From assembly GCF_028288465.1 (NCBI RefSeq), contig NZ_JAQBNR010000028.1, forward strand, positions 1 through 51,705: 51,705 nucleotides of DNA, read 5' to 3'. This document shows positions 27,893-36,575 of the stretch, one piece after another. The stretch is from Ferruginibacter sp. (GTDB lineage: Bacteria > Bacteroidota > Bacteroidia > Chitinophagales > Chitinophagaceae). The position numbers were made by a program, and so were the translations under genes. Below the pieces are notes generated by a model. That model saw nothing but the letters and a program-made list of their open reading frames with translations. It did not search any database and had not been told where the DNA came from. Numbering within the stretch: position 1 is the stretch's first letter; each line of letters opens with the position of its first letter.

Positions 27893-27955
27893 TTGTTAAT
27901 TAATTATAGCCAAAAATAATTAATCTATTTTTGCAGGCAGTTTAATTTTATTACA
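27893..27955. promoter_or_regulatory. Divergent promoter region with -7 boxes on both strands
   Basis: TATTTTTG occurs on the plus strand at 27926-27933 (toward the LTA-synthase-like gene) and on the minus strand at 27911-27918 (toward PAP2). Both match TAnnTTTG. No clear -33 TTTG lies at the usual distance for either. The two genes have only 63 bp between their start codons. Confidence 0.45.
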
Positions 27956-29941
27956 ATGAGTTTTTATAAAAAGTTACCCGGGCTGGTTAGATGGATTATT
28001 GCCGTGCTGCTCGTTTTTTTATTTGTAATGACTGCTTACCGTTTTTTCTTTTTCTTTAAATATAACCCGCCGGGAAAACCTTTTTCGGGCTCTGCTTTTT
28101 TAATGGGGCTAAGGTTTGATATAAAGTTCGTTTCTATTTTAGGAGTGGTAATGCTGGTACTGTGCGGCCTGCCTTTTGTAAATCCATTGCGGAATAAAAT
28201 CGCAAAAAAAATATGGATGGTCTTGTTGTCTGTGATATTGATAGTAGTGCTGTTGTTTTATGTGGTGGACTATTTTTATTATGATTACCTGCAGCAACGC
28301 TTAAACGCTTCTATACTCAACTATTCCAGTGATGCCAGCATATCAACACACATGGTGATGGAATCTTATCCTGTGTTCAAGACACTGTTTGTTGTGTTAC
28401 TCATTGCCTTGTATGCTTTTTATATATTTAACCGGATGCTAAAAAATCATCCGGCGACGGAATTGCCTAAACGAAAATTTTCTATCTTTTATATTCTTTT
28501 TTTCTTGTTGCTCGCATTGGGTGTATTTGGTAAACTGGGGCAGTTTAACCTGCGCTGGAGCGATGCGTTTTCACTAAGTGATAATTTTAAAGCCAACCTC
28601 TCGCTCAATCCGTTTCAGAGTTTTTTTAGTACGCTTAATTTTAAAGATACAAGGCCTGATATAAAAAAAGTACGTGCTGCTTACCCCGAAATAGCCAGGT
28701 ACCTGAACGTGCAGCAACCAGACAGTGTTCATTTAAATTATGAAAGAAATATTGTCTCCAATAATTTGACTGGTACTCATCCCAACGTGGTAATTGTTAT
28801 TTGCGAAAGCTTTAGTATGTATCGCAGCAGCATGAGCGGTAATCCATTAAACACAACCCCTTATTTTAATTCGCTTTGTAAAAATGGTGTTTTTTTCGAC
28901 CGCTGTTTTACACCTTCTTATCCTACTGCCCGTGGCGTATGGGCCACGGTTACGAGTCTTCCGGATGTACTGGGCGATAATAACCGTTCTGCAAGCCGCA
29001 ACCCTGAAGTTGTCAACCAGCAGCTTATCATCAACGATTTTAAAGGGTATGATAAATTTTATTTTTTAGGCGGCGATCCTTCCTGGGCCAATATTAAAGG
29101 CGTGCTACTGAACAATATTGACAGCCTGCATTTATACAGCCAGGAAAATTTTAAAGCAAAGAAGTTGAATGTATGGGGCATTGATGATAAGAATTTGTTT
29201 TTAGAAGCCAACAACACATTGGCGAAGCAACAACGTCCGTTTTTCGCCATAATTCAAACAGCCGATAATCACCGGCCTTATTCAATACCAGCGGGCGACC
29301 TTGGCGAGTTTAAAAAAGTGAATTATCCCGATGACAGTATTCATAAATATGGCTTTGAAAATATTGATCAACTGAACGCTTTCCGCTATACTGATTTTTG
29401 TTACCAGCAATTTTTTGAAGCGGCTAAAAGGGAAAAATATTTTGACAACACCATTTTTGTTTTTGTAGGCGATCATGGCATCGCCGGTAACGCAAGTGCG
29501 CTTTATCCTTCCAGCTGGACGGAGCAGCGGCTTACACAGGAACATGTACCCTTGCTTTTCTATGCCCCCAAATTATTGCAACCCAAACTGGTACATACTG
29601 TGTGTTCTCAGGTAGATATCGTTCCTTCTGTTGCTTCTTTATCTAACCTTTCTTACCACAACAATTCCATGGGCAAAAATTTATTTGATACAATTGACAA
29701 TGCAGCGAAATATGCATTCATCATTGATCATGACACAAAAAACATAGGCGTGGTAAACGACCGCTATTTCTATTCAAAAAATTTAAGTACTAAAAAGGAA
29801 ACGATTGTTTCTGTAACAGATAATAACCCGGTGCCGGTTACGGCGACTACAGACAGCATTAAAAATAATATGGCGAAACTAACAACGGCATATTACGAAA
29901 CTGCACGGTACCTATTATTCAACAATAAAAGAAAATATTAG
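27956..29941 (+). CDS. LTA synthase-like sulfatase-fold phosphoglycerol transferase (first of two)
   Basis: 661-aa inner-membrane protein. Five N-terminal hydrophobic segments (about residues 10-200) precede an alkaline-phosphatase/sulfatase-fold domain facing the periplasm. LtaS-type active-site positions are visible: metal-binding Glu284 in VICESFS, nucleophile Thr324 in SYPTARGVW, and Asp506-His507 in VGDHG. The family moves phosphoglycerol, phosphoethanolamine or similar groups from a phospholipid onto a glycan or lipid. Bacteroidota make no classical lipoteichoic acid, so the acceptor here is unknown. A paralogue follows 49 bp downstream. Confidence 0.9.
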   Translation: MSFYKKLPGLVRWIIAVLLVFLFVMTAYRFFFFFKYNPPGKPFSGSAFLMGLRFDIKFVSILGVVMLVLCGLPFVNPLRNKIAKKIWMVLLSVILIVVLLFYVVDYFYYDYLQQRLNASILNYSSDASISTHMVMESYPVFKTLFVVLLIALYAFYIFNRMLKNHPATELPKRKFSIFYILFFLLLALGVFGKLGQFNLRWSDAFSLSDNFKANLSLNPFQSFFSTLNFKDTRPDIKKVRAAYPEIARYLNVQQPDSVHLNYERNIVSNNLTGTHPNVVIVICESFSMYRSSMSGNPLNTTPYFNSLCKNGVFFDRCFTPSYPTARGVWATVTSLPDVLGDNNRSASRNPEVVNQQLIINDFKGYDKFYFLGGDPSWANIKGVLLNNIDSLHLYSQENFKAKKLNVWGIDDKNLFLEANNTLAKQQRPFFAIIQTADNHRPYSIPAGDLGEFKKVNYPDDSIHKYGFENIDQLNAFRYTDFCYQQFFEAAKREKYFDNTIFVFVGDHGIAGNASALYPSSWTEQRLTQEHVPLLFYAPKLLQPKLVHTVCSQVDIVPSVASLSNLSYHNNSMGKNLFDTIDNAAKYAFIIDHDTKNIGVVNDRYFYSKNLSTKKETIVSVTDNNPVPVTATTDSIKNNMAKLTTAYYETARYLLFNNKRKY

Positions 29942-29990
29942 CATATTCAATCTGGTTTCGGTATCTGTCCAATAAATAACAACTGTAATT

Positions 29991-31979
29991 ATGTTCACCC
30001 GGTGGCGCTTTCCCAAAACAATCCAATGGATAATAAACTTGTTTATTATCTACTTGTCCATATTTACGGGCTTTCGCGTCATTACATTAATTTGCTTTAA
30101 ACCTGCTGCCACAAAGGTTGCAGACCTGTTACCCTCTTTTTGGCTGGGCTTACAATACGATTTGCGCTGGATTGGTATTGTGCTGCTGCCAATAGCATTT
30201 ATATCCTTGTTTCCCAAATTTTCTCCTTTCTATTCTGAGCGGTGTAAAACCGGCTGGGCCATTTACCTGGCAGTAGTAACCTTGTTCGTGTTGTTTTTTT
30301 TCGGTGCCGATTTTGGGCATTTTGCCTACGTAAATACCCGCTTAAATGCAAGCGCTCTAAACTTTGCAGAAGATGCTAAAATATCTTTTGAAATGTTATG
30401 GCAAAGTTACCCGATGGTTTGGATTTTTGCCGCCTTGGTAGGCGCCGTGGGCATGATGGGCTGGATGTTTTCCAGAACACATGTAAGCGTGGAGGAACGC
30501 AATATCAACATACATAAATTTAGTTATAACCGCCGCTGGCATGGCGCAGCCATTATTTTATTGCTTTGGTTTTTGTTTGGCTTTTTAGCTTTTAAACCAC
30601 TGCGCTGGCGGGATGCGTTTACGCTGAATGATAATTTTAAAAGCTACCTGGCATTAAATCCTTTGCAGAATTTTTTTACCACGCTGCAGTTTCGTAAACC
30701 CGCCCTGGATGAGGGAAAAGCAAAACAGTATTATCCTGTCATCAGCGATTTTTTACAGCTGAATAAAACCGGCGGACCTGCCACTGGTTACGAGCGCACC
30801 ATTAACCCTGGTAGCCGCTCGCTCGAAAGTCAGCCGAATATTGTGCTGGTAATTTGCGAAAGCTTCAGCATGTATAAAAGCAGTATGAGCGGCAACCCTT
30901 TAAACAGTACGCCCTTTTTTAATGAGCTAACGCAGCAGGGTATTTTTTTCGACCGTTGTTTTTCGCCCACATTTGGAACGGCACGTGGCGTGTTTGCTAC
31001 CCTGACCGGCATACCGGATGTACAGCTCTCCAAGTTTAGCAGCCGCAACCCCCAATCGCTCAATCAGTACAGCATCATCAATAATTTTGAGGGGTATGAT
31101 AAATTTTATTTTCTAGGTGGCAGCAGCGACTTTAATAATTTTCGTGGGCTTGTTTCCACCATTAATGATGTGCATATTTACGAGGAAGGAAAATTTAGTG
31201 CGCCCAAGTTAAATGTGTGGGGCATCAGCGATAAAAATTTATTTTTAGAGGCCGACAAAGTGATGAAGCAACAAAAGAAGCCCTTCTTCACCATCATACA
31301 AACCTCCGACAATCACCGCCCTTATTCTATACCGGAAGAGGATAAAGATTTTGTGAAACGCACTGTAGCTGTGGAAGAGTTGCATAAATATGGCTTTGAG
31401 TCACTGGCAGAATTCAACGCATTTTGTTATACCGATTATTGCTACAGTAAATTTATAGAAGCCGCAAAGCTGTCGCCCTATTTTGACAATACCATTTTTA
31501 TTTTTATGGGCGATCATGGCGTGGAGGGCGATGCCGACGCCATGTATCCCAAAGCCTGGACTGATCAGCGGTTGAATGATGAACACATTCCTTTGCTGTT
31601 TTATGCACCTGCTTTACTGGTGCCGCAAAAAATTACTACCACGGCTTCGCAAATTGATGTATTGCCTACGCTTGCGGGAATGATACACCAACCCTATACC
31701 AATAAAACACTTGGAAGGGATTTACTGCATTCATCAACAAAAGAAAACGCTGCCTTTATTATTCACCATGACGAGGGGAAAATTGGTATTGTAAATGACG
31801 ATTTTTTTTACATCAAAAACTTGTGGATCAGCCAGGAAGAACTGGTTCCCGTTCGCAATGACGCACCGTTGCTTTCGCCCCAACAAACAGATTCTGTCAA
31901 GCGGCATTTGTCTCAATTAACCAGTGCCATGTATGAAACCGCAAGATGGATGCTGGTGAACAATCATGCGAAACAGTGA
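29991..31979 (+). CDS. LTA synthase-like sulfatase-fold phosphoglycerol transferase (second of two)
   Basis: 662-aa paralogue of the preceding gene with the same plan: N-terminal membrane segments, then a sulfatase-fold catalytic domain. Equivalent active-site residues are Glu290 (VICESFS), Thr330 (FGTARGVF) and Asp508-His509 (MGDHG). Long stretches match the first copy (MSGNPLN, NVWGI, DNHRPYSIP, MYETAR in the tail). The 49-bp gap and same strand suggest one operon. The two copies may modify different acceptors or act in sequence; that is inference. Confidence 0.9.
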   Translation: MFTRWRFPKTIQWIINLFIIYLSIFTGFRVITLICFKPAATKVADLLPSFWLGLQYDLRWIGIVLLPIAFISLFPKFSPFYSERCKTGWAIYLAVVTLFVLFFFGADFGHFAYVNTRLNASALNFAEDAKISFEMLWQSYPMVWIFAALVGAVGMMGWMFSRTHVSVEERNINIHKFSYNRRWHGAAIILLLWFLFGFLAFKPLRWRDAFTLNDNFKSYLALNPLQNFFTTLQFRKPALDEGKAKQYYPVISDFLQLNKTGGPATGYERTINPGSRSLESQPNIVLVICESFSMYKSSMSGNPLNSTPFFNELTQQGIFFDRCFSPTFGTARGVFATLTGIPDVQLSKFSSRNPQSLNQYSIINNFEGYDKFYFLGGSSDFNNFRGLVSTINDVHIYEEGKFSAPKLNVWGISDKNLFLEADKVMKQQKKPFFTIIQTSDNHRPYSIPEEDKDFVKRTVAVEELHKYGFESLAEFNAFCYTDYCYSKFIEAAKLSPYFDNTIFIFMGDHGVEGDADAMYPKAWTDQRLNDEHIPLLFYAPALLVPQKITTTASQIDVLPTLAGMIHQPYTNKTLGRDLLHSSTKENAAFIIHHDEGKIGIVNDDFFYIKNLWISQEELVPVRNDAPLLSPQQTDSVKRHLSQLTSAMYETARWMLVNNHAKQ

Positions 31980-32049
31980 CCTTGCTTTTATTTAAGTTAC
32001 AAATAGCAACAGTGTATGCAACCTGGAAGTGCTGACCGAAGAACAAAGC

Positions 32050-32165
32050 GTACAAGAGGGCGATGCAAGGATGTTGAACAATGGTTTGTTGACTGGACAA
32101 AGAGTTTTTGGTTTTGTCCGAACAGCTTGCCCTGATTGCACTTCAGTGGCGTCGCACACTTATAC
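32050..32165. repeat. Inverted pair of a dispersed 20-bp sequence
   Basis: GTACAAGAGGGCGATGCAA (32050-32068) and GTGGCGTCGCACACTTATAC (32146-32165) are imperfect inverted copies of one motif. A third, better-looking copy, GTTGCGTCGCACTCTTGTAC, lies at 44180-44199. Pairwise identity to that copy is about 17 of 19-20. The spacer sits between convergent genes. A genome-wide dispersed repeat is likely but cannot be shown from one window. Confidence 0.5.
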
Positions 32166-32214
32166 AACATATTTTTATGGCAGCTTTATTGAAGCGTAGG
32201 TATGATTGCGGTGC

Positions 32215-32955
32215 TTACACTTTTTTTGCAATCATAATTAAGCGGGGTGATTTTTTTACGTCGTATTTACCAAAGTTATAATCACCATACACTTCCTGTA
32301 TTTGCAAACCCTGGTAGGCAAACATGTCTGTAAAATCACCAAGCGAAAATTTGGCTACTTTTTCCTGGTAAACCAATGGTTCAGGGAGGGCCTCATCTTC
32401 TACCGTTATTTTTTTATAGAAATGTGTTTCATCAAACCACTTGGTAATGAAATAATTTACGCCGTCAATTTCCTTGTCAAACTGGTGCACCAAATGGTCT
32501 TCTGCATAATGAACATTTAAATAATCCAGCACAAAACGACCTTCTTTTTTTATTGCCTGGGCAATGGTTCGGATGGCATTGTCATGTTCCCGCTGTGTGG
32601 CAAAATAGCCAAAGCTGGTAAAAAAATTAAAGGCATAATCAAAGTAGTTGATGCGGAAAGGGAGGCGCATATCATGCAAATAAAAATGCAGGTTACCGGC
32701 CTCGTGCTGCAAAGCTTCTTTAATACTGTCTTCGCTTAAATCAATGCCAATTACTTCAAAACCTTTTTCAGCAAGGTGTATAGAATGCCTGCCCTTACCA
32801 CAGGCTACATCCAGCATATAGGCACGGGCAGTTGGTTTCAGGTGATCAATTAAAGCATCAATAAACCTGGCGGCTTCCTGTTCGTCCCTGTTAAAGTAGA
32901 GCTGGTGATAATAAGGCGAGTTAAACCAATCTTTAAACCAGGGGTGCGATTGCAT
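32215..32955 (-). CDS. Class I SAM-dependent methyltransferase
   Basis: 246 aa. Motif I of the SAM-binding Rossmann fold is LDVACGKGRHSIHLA (residues 48-62), followed by a second strand ending in IGIDLS for the acidic ribose contact. A FDYAFNFFTSFGYF segment corresponds to motif II. This layout fits the small Methyltransf_25/11 class. The substrate is not visible. It is the last gene of a likely minus-strand operon surE, small membrane protein, methyltransferase (12 bp after its neighbour). Confidence 0.85.
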   Translation of the reverse strand: MQSHPWFKDWFNSPYYHQLYFNRDEQEAARFIDALIDHLKPTARAYMLDVACGKGRHSIHLAEKGFEVIGIDLSEDSIKEALQHEAGNLHFYLHDMRLPFRINYFDYAFNFFTSFGYFATQREHDNAIRTIAQAIKKEGRFVLDYLNVHYAEDHLVHQFDKEIDGVNYFITKWFDETHFYKKITVEDEALPEPLVYQEKVAKFSLGDFTDMFAYQGLQIQEVYGDYNFGKYDVKKSPRLIMIAKKV

Positions 32956-32967
32956 AGTAGTGATTTG

Positions 32968-33264
32968 TTAACCGAAAAATTTAATGAGCAATGCGGTGAT
33001 AGCGTAGATGACCGTTACCAAAAAAATTCCTTTGGCAGTTTTATCTATTCTTGCGTTTACATACAATGTAAAAAGCAACGCATTGGCAAACAGTGATACA
33101 CTTATCCAGGCGGTTATCAGGTTATGGTTAAGGGTCATCCACTGGTACATTTCCTTCAGCGAAAACATGCGGTACTTCAGCAGCTTGAAAATGCCAAAGC
33201 CTGCAACGGGACCAAGGAGGCCGAGCACAATGCCAAGGCCATAATTATCTTTTTTAAATATCAT
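32968..33264 (-). CDS. Small three-helix membrane protein, unknown function
   Basis: 98 aa with about three hydrophobic segments (around 8-28, 45-70 and 78-96) joined by short basic loops. Its ATG overlaps the TGA stop of surE by 4 bp (ATGA), so translation is probably coupled. I do not recognise a named family. Position between surE and a methyltransferase gives no firm functional hint. Confidence 0.75.
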   Translation of the reverse strand: MIFKKDNYGLGIVLGLLGPVAGFGIFKLLKYRMFSLKEMYQWMTLNHNLITAWISVSLFANALLFTLYVNARIDKTAKGIFLVTVIYAITALLIKFFG

Positions 33265-34049
33265 TTTATTTTCCAGGTTTTTTCAAGCTGTGCTTTTAAA
33301 GGATAGTTGGTAAGGTCGAAAATAACAGGTACAACACTGATGTAATTATTTTCCAGCGCCCATACATCGGTGTCTTTTCCTTTATCAAAATTTACAAAGG
33401 CGCCCGTTAGCCAGTAATAGTTTTTGCCATGCGGATCTTTGCGTTGTTTAAAGTCTTCTTCGTATTTGGCATACGCTTGTCTGCATACTTTTACACCTTT
33501 TATCAGTTCCATCGGTATATCAGGAATATTCACATTCAGCAGTAAATGCTTGTCCATTTTTTTCTTTAGTAACGACTCTACAATTTGTCTTACATAATGC
33601 CTTGCCGGTGCAAAATCGGCCTCGTAGTTATAACTCATCAGCGAAAAACCAATACTTGGAATACTCTCAATACAAGCTTCCATGGCCGCACTCATGGTAC
33701 CGCTATAAATTACATTGATAGAATGATTGGCGCCATGGTTAATGCCACTCAGGCAAAGGTCAGGCTTGCCATGCAGTATTTTATCTACGGCAAGTTTAAC
33801 ACAGTCTACAGGCGTGCCGCTGGTATGCCAGGCTTCCACCCCTTCAAATAAATCGCTCTTGCTCATTCTTAACGGCTGACCAATGGTGATAGCGTGCCCC
33901 ATGCCGCTTTGGGGTTTGTCGGGTGCCACCACTACAATTTTGCCAAGGCCTTTTACCGCCTCTACCAAATTGCGTATACCCGGCGATGTTATACCATCAT
34001 CGTTGGTGATAAGTATAGTTGGAAGTTTAGTTTTTTTAGCAGCAGCCAT
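33261..34049 (-). CDS. surE: 5'-nucleotidase SurE
   Basis: 262 aa from the ATG at 34049; the longer frame to 34100 would add 17 residues that do not belong to the family. SurE removes 5'- (and 3'-) phosphate from nucleoside monophosphates using a divalent metal. The metal site is visible: ITNDDG with Asp17-Asp18, Ser48 in PDKPQSGMGHAIT, and the Asn in LSGINHGANHSINVIYSGT. Standard length. First gene of the minus-strand operon with the small membrane protein and the methyltransferase. Confidence 0.95.
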   Translation of the reverse strand: MAAAKKTKLPTILITNDDGITSPGIRNLVEAVKGLGKIVVVAPDKPQSGMGHAITIGQPLRMSKSDLFEGVEAWHTSGTPVDCVKLAVDKILHGKPDLCLSGINHGANHSINVIYSGTMSAAMEACIESIPSIGFSLMSYNYEADFAPARHYVRQIVESLLKKKMDKHLLLNVNIPDIPMELIKGVKVCRQAYAKYEEDFKQRKDPHGKNYYWLTGAFVNFDKGKDTDVWALENNYISVVPVIFDLTNYPLKAQLEKTWKIK

Positions 34050-34083
34050 CGTTTGTTTCTTAATTGATAATTTATAAATGGAT

Positions 34084-34164
34084 AATGGATATTTTTTCAA
34101 TTCAGAATTATTTAATGGATAATTATTGTTTTCATTATCAAATATCCATTCAATAATTATCCAT
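34084..34164. repeat. Two interleaved inverted repeats upstream of surE
   Basis: AATGGATATTT (34084-34094) is inverted at 34140-34150, and ATGGATAATTATTG (34115-34128) is inverted at 34151-34164. Variants of ATGGATAAT also occur directly repeated nearby. The region lies between the surE start and the end of the upstream gene, so it could form a leader or terminator structure. Confidence 0.55.
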
Positions 34165-34168
34165 AAAA

Positions 34169-34627
34169 CTAGCTTGTTCTAAACAGCGGCCTTGCAATCG
34201 CTTCGCGGAAGGGCCATGGAATAGAGGCAAGAATCAATATAATAGCCAGGCCAAAAAAGATCAGCATTTTTTTGTGTTTTGCCACATCTGTGCCGGCTTT
34301 TTTAACGGTTGCCCTGCCCACATGTACCAACACCCATGCTACCAACATCATGGTTAAATGTTCCATGGTAAAAAAACGGGTATAAGGATCTTTCATGTTA
34401 TTGCCCAAATCTTTCAGCCTGGCAAACCAGCCATTATTGAAATACAAAATCAACCCTACCAATAACTGTATATCACAGCTGATCATAAAAAACAAGTTGC
34501 TGCGGTTATCATTGGCAGTAAAAGAGCGCTTGCCAAAATAACCTGTCAGGCCGTTGATTAAAGTCCAAACCCCAAATAGTACCACTGCCCAGCGCAGTAA
34601 ATTATGAATTACCAGTATTGCTTGCAT
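34169..34627 (-). CDS. Four-helix membrane protein with conserved-looking histidines
   Basis: 152 aa with about four hydrophobic helices (around 3-28, 44-63, 88-108 and 118-138). Histidines lie in or near helices at positions 8, 90, 102 and 118. The helix count and His placement recall small cytochrome b561-like proteins, but no family-defining motif was recognised, so heme binding is only a possibility. It has its own candidate -7 box just upstream (34644-34651). Confidence 0.7.
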   Translation of the reverse strand: MQAILVIHNLLRWAVVLFGVWTLINGLTGYFGKRSFTANDNRSNLFFMISCDIQLLVGLILYFNNGWFARLKDLGNNMKDPYTRFFTMEHLTMMLVAWVLVHVGRATVKKAGTDVAKHKKMLIFFGLAIILILASIPWPFREAIARPLFRTS

Positions 34628-34643
34628 AATATTCGTTTTTTTA

Positions 34644-34651
34644 CAAAAGTA
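34644..34651 (-). promoter_or_regulatory. Candidate -7 box for the four-helix membrane protein
   Basis: On the minus strand TACTTTTG matches TAnnTTTG exactly and lies 16 nt before the start codon at 34627. No -33 TTTG was found at the proper distance. Confidence 0.4.
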
Positions 34652-34795
34652 AGGGCAAACCCCTTCATCTATAAAAATTTGTTCAATAGTTTAAAGAAGA
34701 TAAAAGCGGGCAGGAGCAGTGCAAAAATTGCGGACTGATTGCAATGCGATTTTTAAACGATGGAGCAAGTGTTTTGTTGTTTGCAGTAAAATTTT

Positions 34796-35140
34796 TCAGT
34801 AAGTGACTGCCGTATTAGTGGGGCTTATAAACGCAATGTATTTGCCTGCGGCAGGGTGGGTGCCTTCTATTCTTAAATTTTGCTGTGGAATGTATTCGAA
34901 GGTCTCCCTGTTAGCATCAAACATGGTCGGCAATTCGTTCACGGTAATTTCGCGGGTTAACAAATATACAATACCCCTTTTACCTGGATAACTGGTAACA
35001 ATATGTACCTCACTCTCTATTTTTATATTACTACCTCCAACAATAAAGTCAACGGTGGCTTCAAAACAATCTGCACCTAAAGGGTTGGTAAGTTTAAAAT
35101 CCTGTATAAAATCACGCAGTGGCGGGCAGGCATACTTCAT
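34796..35140 (-). CDS. Conserved-looking small protein, unknown function
   Basis: 114 aa from the ATG at 35140 (MKYACPPLRDFIQDF). The frame stays open to 35425, but that extension is basic and Cys-rich, crosses the divergent GH43 gene and an inverted repeat, and is not protein-like. The product has alternating hydrophobic strands (FEATVDFIVGG, EVHIVTSYPGKRGIVYLL, GKYIAFISP) suggesting a small beta-rich soluble fold. No signal peptide and no family recognised. Confidence 0.6.
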   Translation of the reverse strand: MKYACPPLRDFIQDFKLTNPLGADCFEATVDFIVGGSNIKIESEVHIVTSYPGKRGIVYLLTREITVNELPTMFDANRETFEYIPQQNLRIEGTHPAAGKYIAFISPTNTAVTY

Positions 35141-35190
35141 AAGCCGAATGTAGAGACATATTTTTAAAAAGCAAAATATTTTCACGCAAC

Positions 35191-35282
35191 GCCATTTCAC
35201 ACAGCGGACACAACTAAAACAAAGTAACAAAGTAATTATGCGTTGTTTTCTTTGATCCTCTGTTCGCTTTGTGTGAAATGGC
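35191..35282. repeat. Imperfect long inverted repeat between divergent genes
   Basis: GCCATTTCACACAGCG (35191-35206) is mirrored by CGCTTTGTGTGAAATGGC (35265-35282), with a 2-nt bulge. The loop contains direct repeats of AACAAAGTAA type. It lies between the small protein at 34796 and the GH43 gene at 35334, and may be a dispersed non-coding repeat or a regulatory structure. Confidence 0.5.
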
Positions 35283-35333
35283 TTCGTGTGAAACAAAATC
35301 GGTTTATCTTTAGCTCCTATTAAATACGTTGCA

Positions 35334-36320
35334 ATGACTAAGCCTGCTATATTTTTTTTCTCTTTATTATTCCTGGCGCTATCGATAACAGCACAACCAA
35401 CATCGCGGCCTGTTACCAGCGGCAACCCCTTATTTCCGGGCTGGTATGCCGATCCGGAAGGGGTGATTTTCGGGAAGCAATACTGGATTTATCCCACCAC
35501 TTCAGATAAGTATGACAAGCAGGTTTTCTTCGATTGTTTTTCATCCCCCGATTTAATTACCTGGAAAAAGCATGACCATATTTTAGATACTTCGGCTGTA
35601 CACTGGGCCAGGCGTGCCATGTGGGCACCAGCGATTGTAGAAAAGGGCGGCAAATACTATTTATTTTTCGGGGCCAACGATATTCAAAACAACAATGAAA
35701 AAGGCGGTATCGGCGTGGCAGTGGCCGACAAGCCCGAAGGCCCGTTTAAAGATTACCTGGGCAAACCGCTGATAGACCAGTTTTATAACGGAGCTCAACC
35801 AATTGACCAGTTCGTATTTAAAGATGTTACCGGACAGTATTATATTATTTACGGGGGCTGGCAGCATTGTAACATTGCCCGGTTAAAAAGCGATTTTACT
35901 GGCCTGGAAACTTTTGAAGATGGTACCACCTTTAAGGAAATTACTCCCGGTGGCTACGTAGAAGGGCCCCTGATGTTTATCCGTAAAGGGCAGTATTATT
36001 TGATGTGGTCGGAGGGCGGATGGACAGGCCCGGACTACAGCGTGGCCTATGCTGTAGCCAAATCTCCTTTTGGTCCGTTTAAACGCATTGGTAAAATATT
36101 ACAGCAGGATCCCGCTATCGCTACCGGCGCCGGGCATCATTCTGTGATACAGGTTCCCGGTCAGGATAAATGGTACATTATTTACCACCGGCGGCCGTTG
36201 ACGGAAACTGACGGCAATTCAAGGGAAACCTGTATTGAGCGAATGTATTTTGATACACAGGGACTGATCAAAAAAGTGACAATTACCAAAACCGGCGTTG
36301 AAAAAAACAAGCTGAAATAA
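35334..36320 (+). CDS. GH43-family glycosidase (secreted)
   Basis: 328 aa with signal peptide MTKPAIFFFSLLFLALSITA. The five-bladed GH43 propeller fits this length. The catalytic trio is visible: base Asp40 in GWYADPEG, pKa modulator Asp158 in AQPIDQFVF, and acid Glu210 in YVEGPLM. Other family signs are FSSPDLITWKKH, AMWAPAI and GAGHHSV. GH43 members are mostly arabinofuranosidases, xylosidases or arabinanases; the exact specificity cannot be read here. It stands alone between a small protein and hemN, away from the other GH genes at 41-51 kb. Confidence 0.9.
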   Translation: MTKPAIFFFSLLFLALSITAQPTSRPVTSGNPLFPGWYADPEGVIFGKQYWIYPTTSDKYDKQVFFDCFSSPDLITWKKHDHILDTSAVHWARRAMWAPAIVEKGGKYYLFFGANDIQNNNEKGGIGVAVADKPEGPFKDYLGKPLIDQFYNGAQPIDQFVFKDVTGQYYIIYGGWQHCNIARLKSDFTGLETFEDGTTFKEITPGGYVEGPLMFIRKGQYYLMWSEGGWTGPDYSVAYAVAKSPFGPFKRIGKILQQDPAIATGAGHHSVIQVPGQDKWYIIYHRRPLTETDGNSRETCIERMYFDTQGLIKKVTITKTGVEKNKLK

Positions 36321-36375
36321 AAGCAATTCCATAGGCATTTAAATAGCCATTTCCTCCAAAAATAAGCCGCCCTGA

Positions 36376-36387
36376 TGCGGTACCGCA
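36376..36387. repeat. 12-bp perfect palindrome between GH43 and hemN
   Basis: TGCGGTACCGCA is a perfect palindrome in the 255-bp spacer. A second small inverted repeat, CTTGCC-CT-GGCAAG, lies at 36471-36484. They could be operator half-sites or folding elements; no factor can be assigned. Confidence 0.35.
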
Positions 36388-36575
36388 GCCCGTATGTTTT
36401 AAAGCATATCAAAATATGATTATCATCACAGAATAATTTTTTGATAGCGGCTAAATTGCAGCCGTTCTGACTTGCCCTGGCAAGGAGAGTTGTGTATTGT
36501 TGCAGGTATCCGTTAATCAAATACCACTCAGCAAAACACAGATCAAACATATTCAGTTGTCTAAGACGTTATACC

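Noticed and set aside
35141..35425. N-terminal extension of the small protein at 34796
   Set aside because: It crosses an inverted repeat and the divergent GH43 gene and is rich in Cys and Arg without structure.
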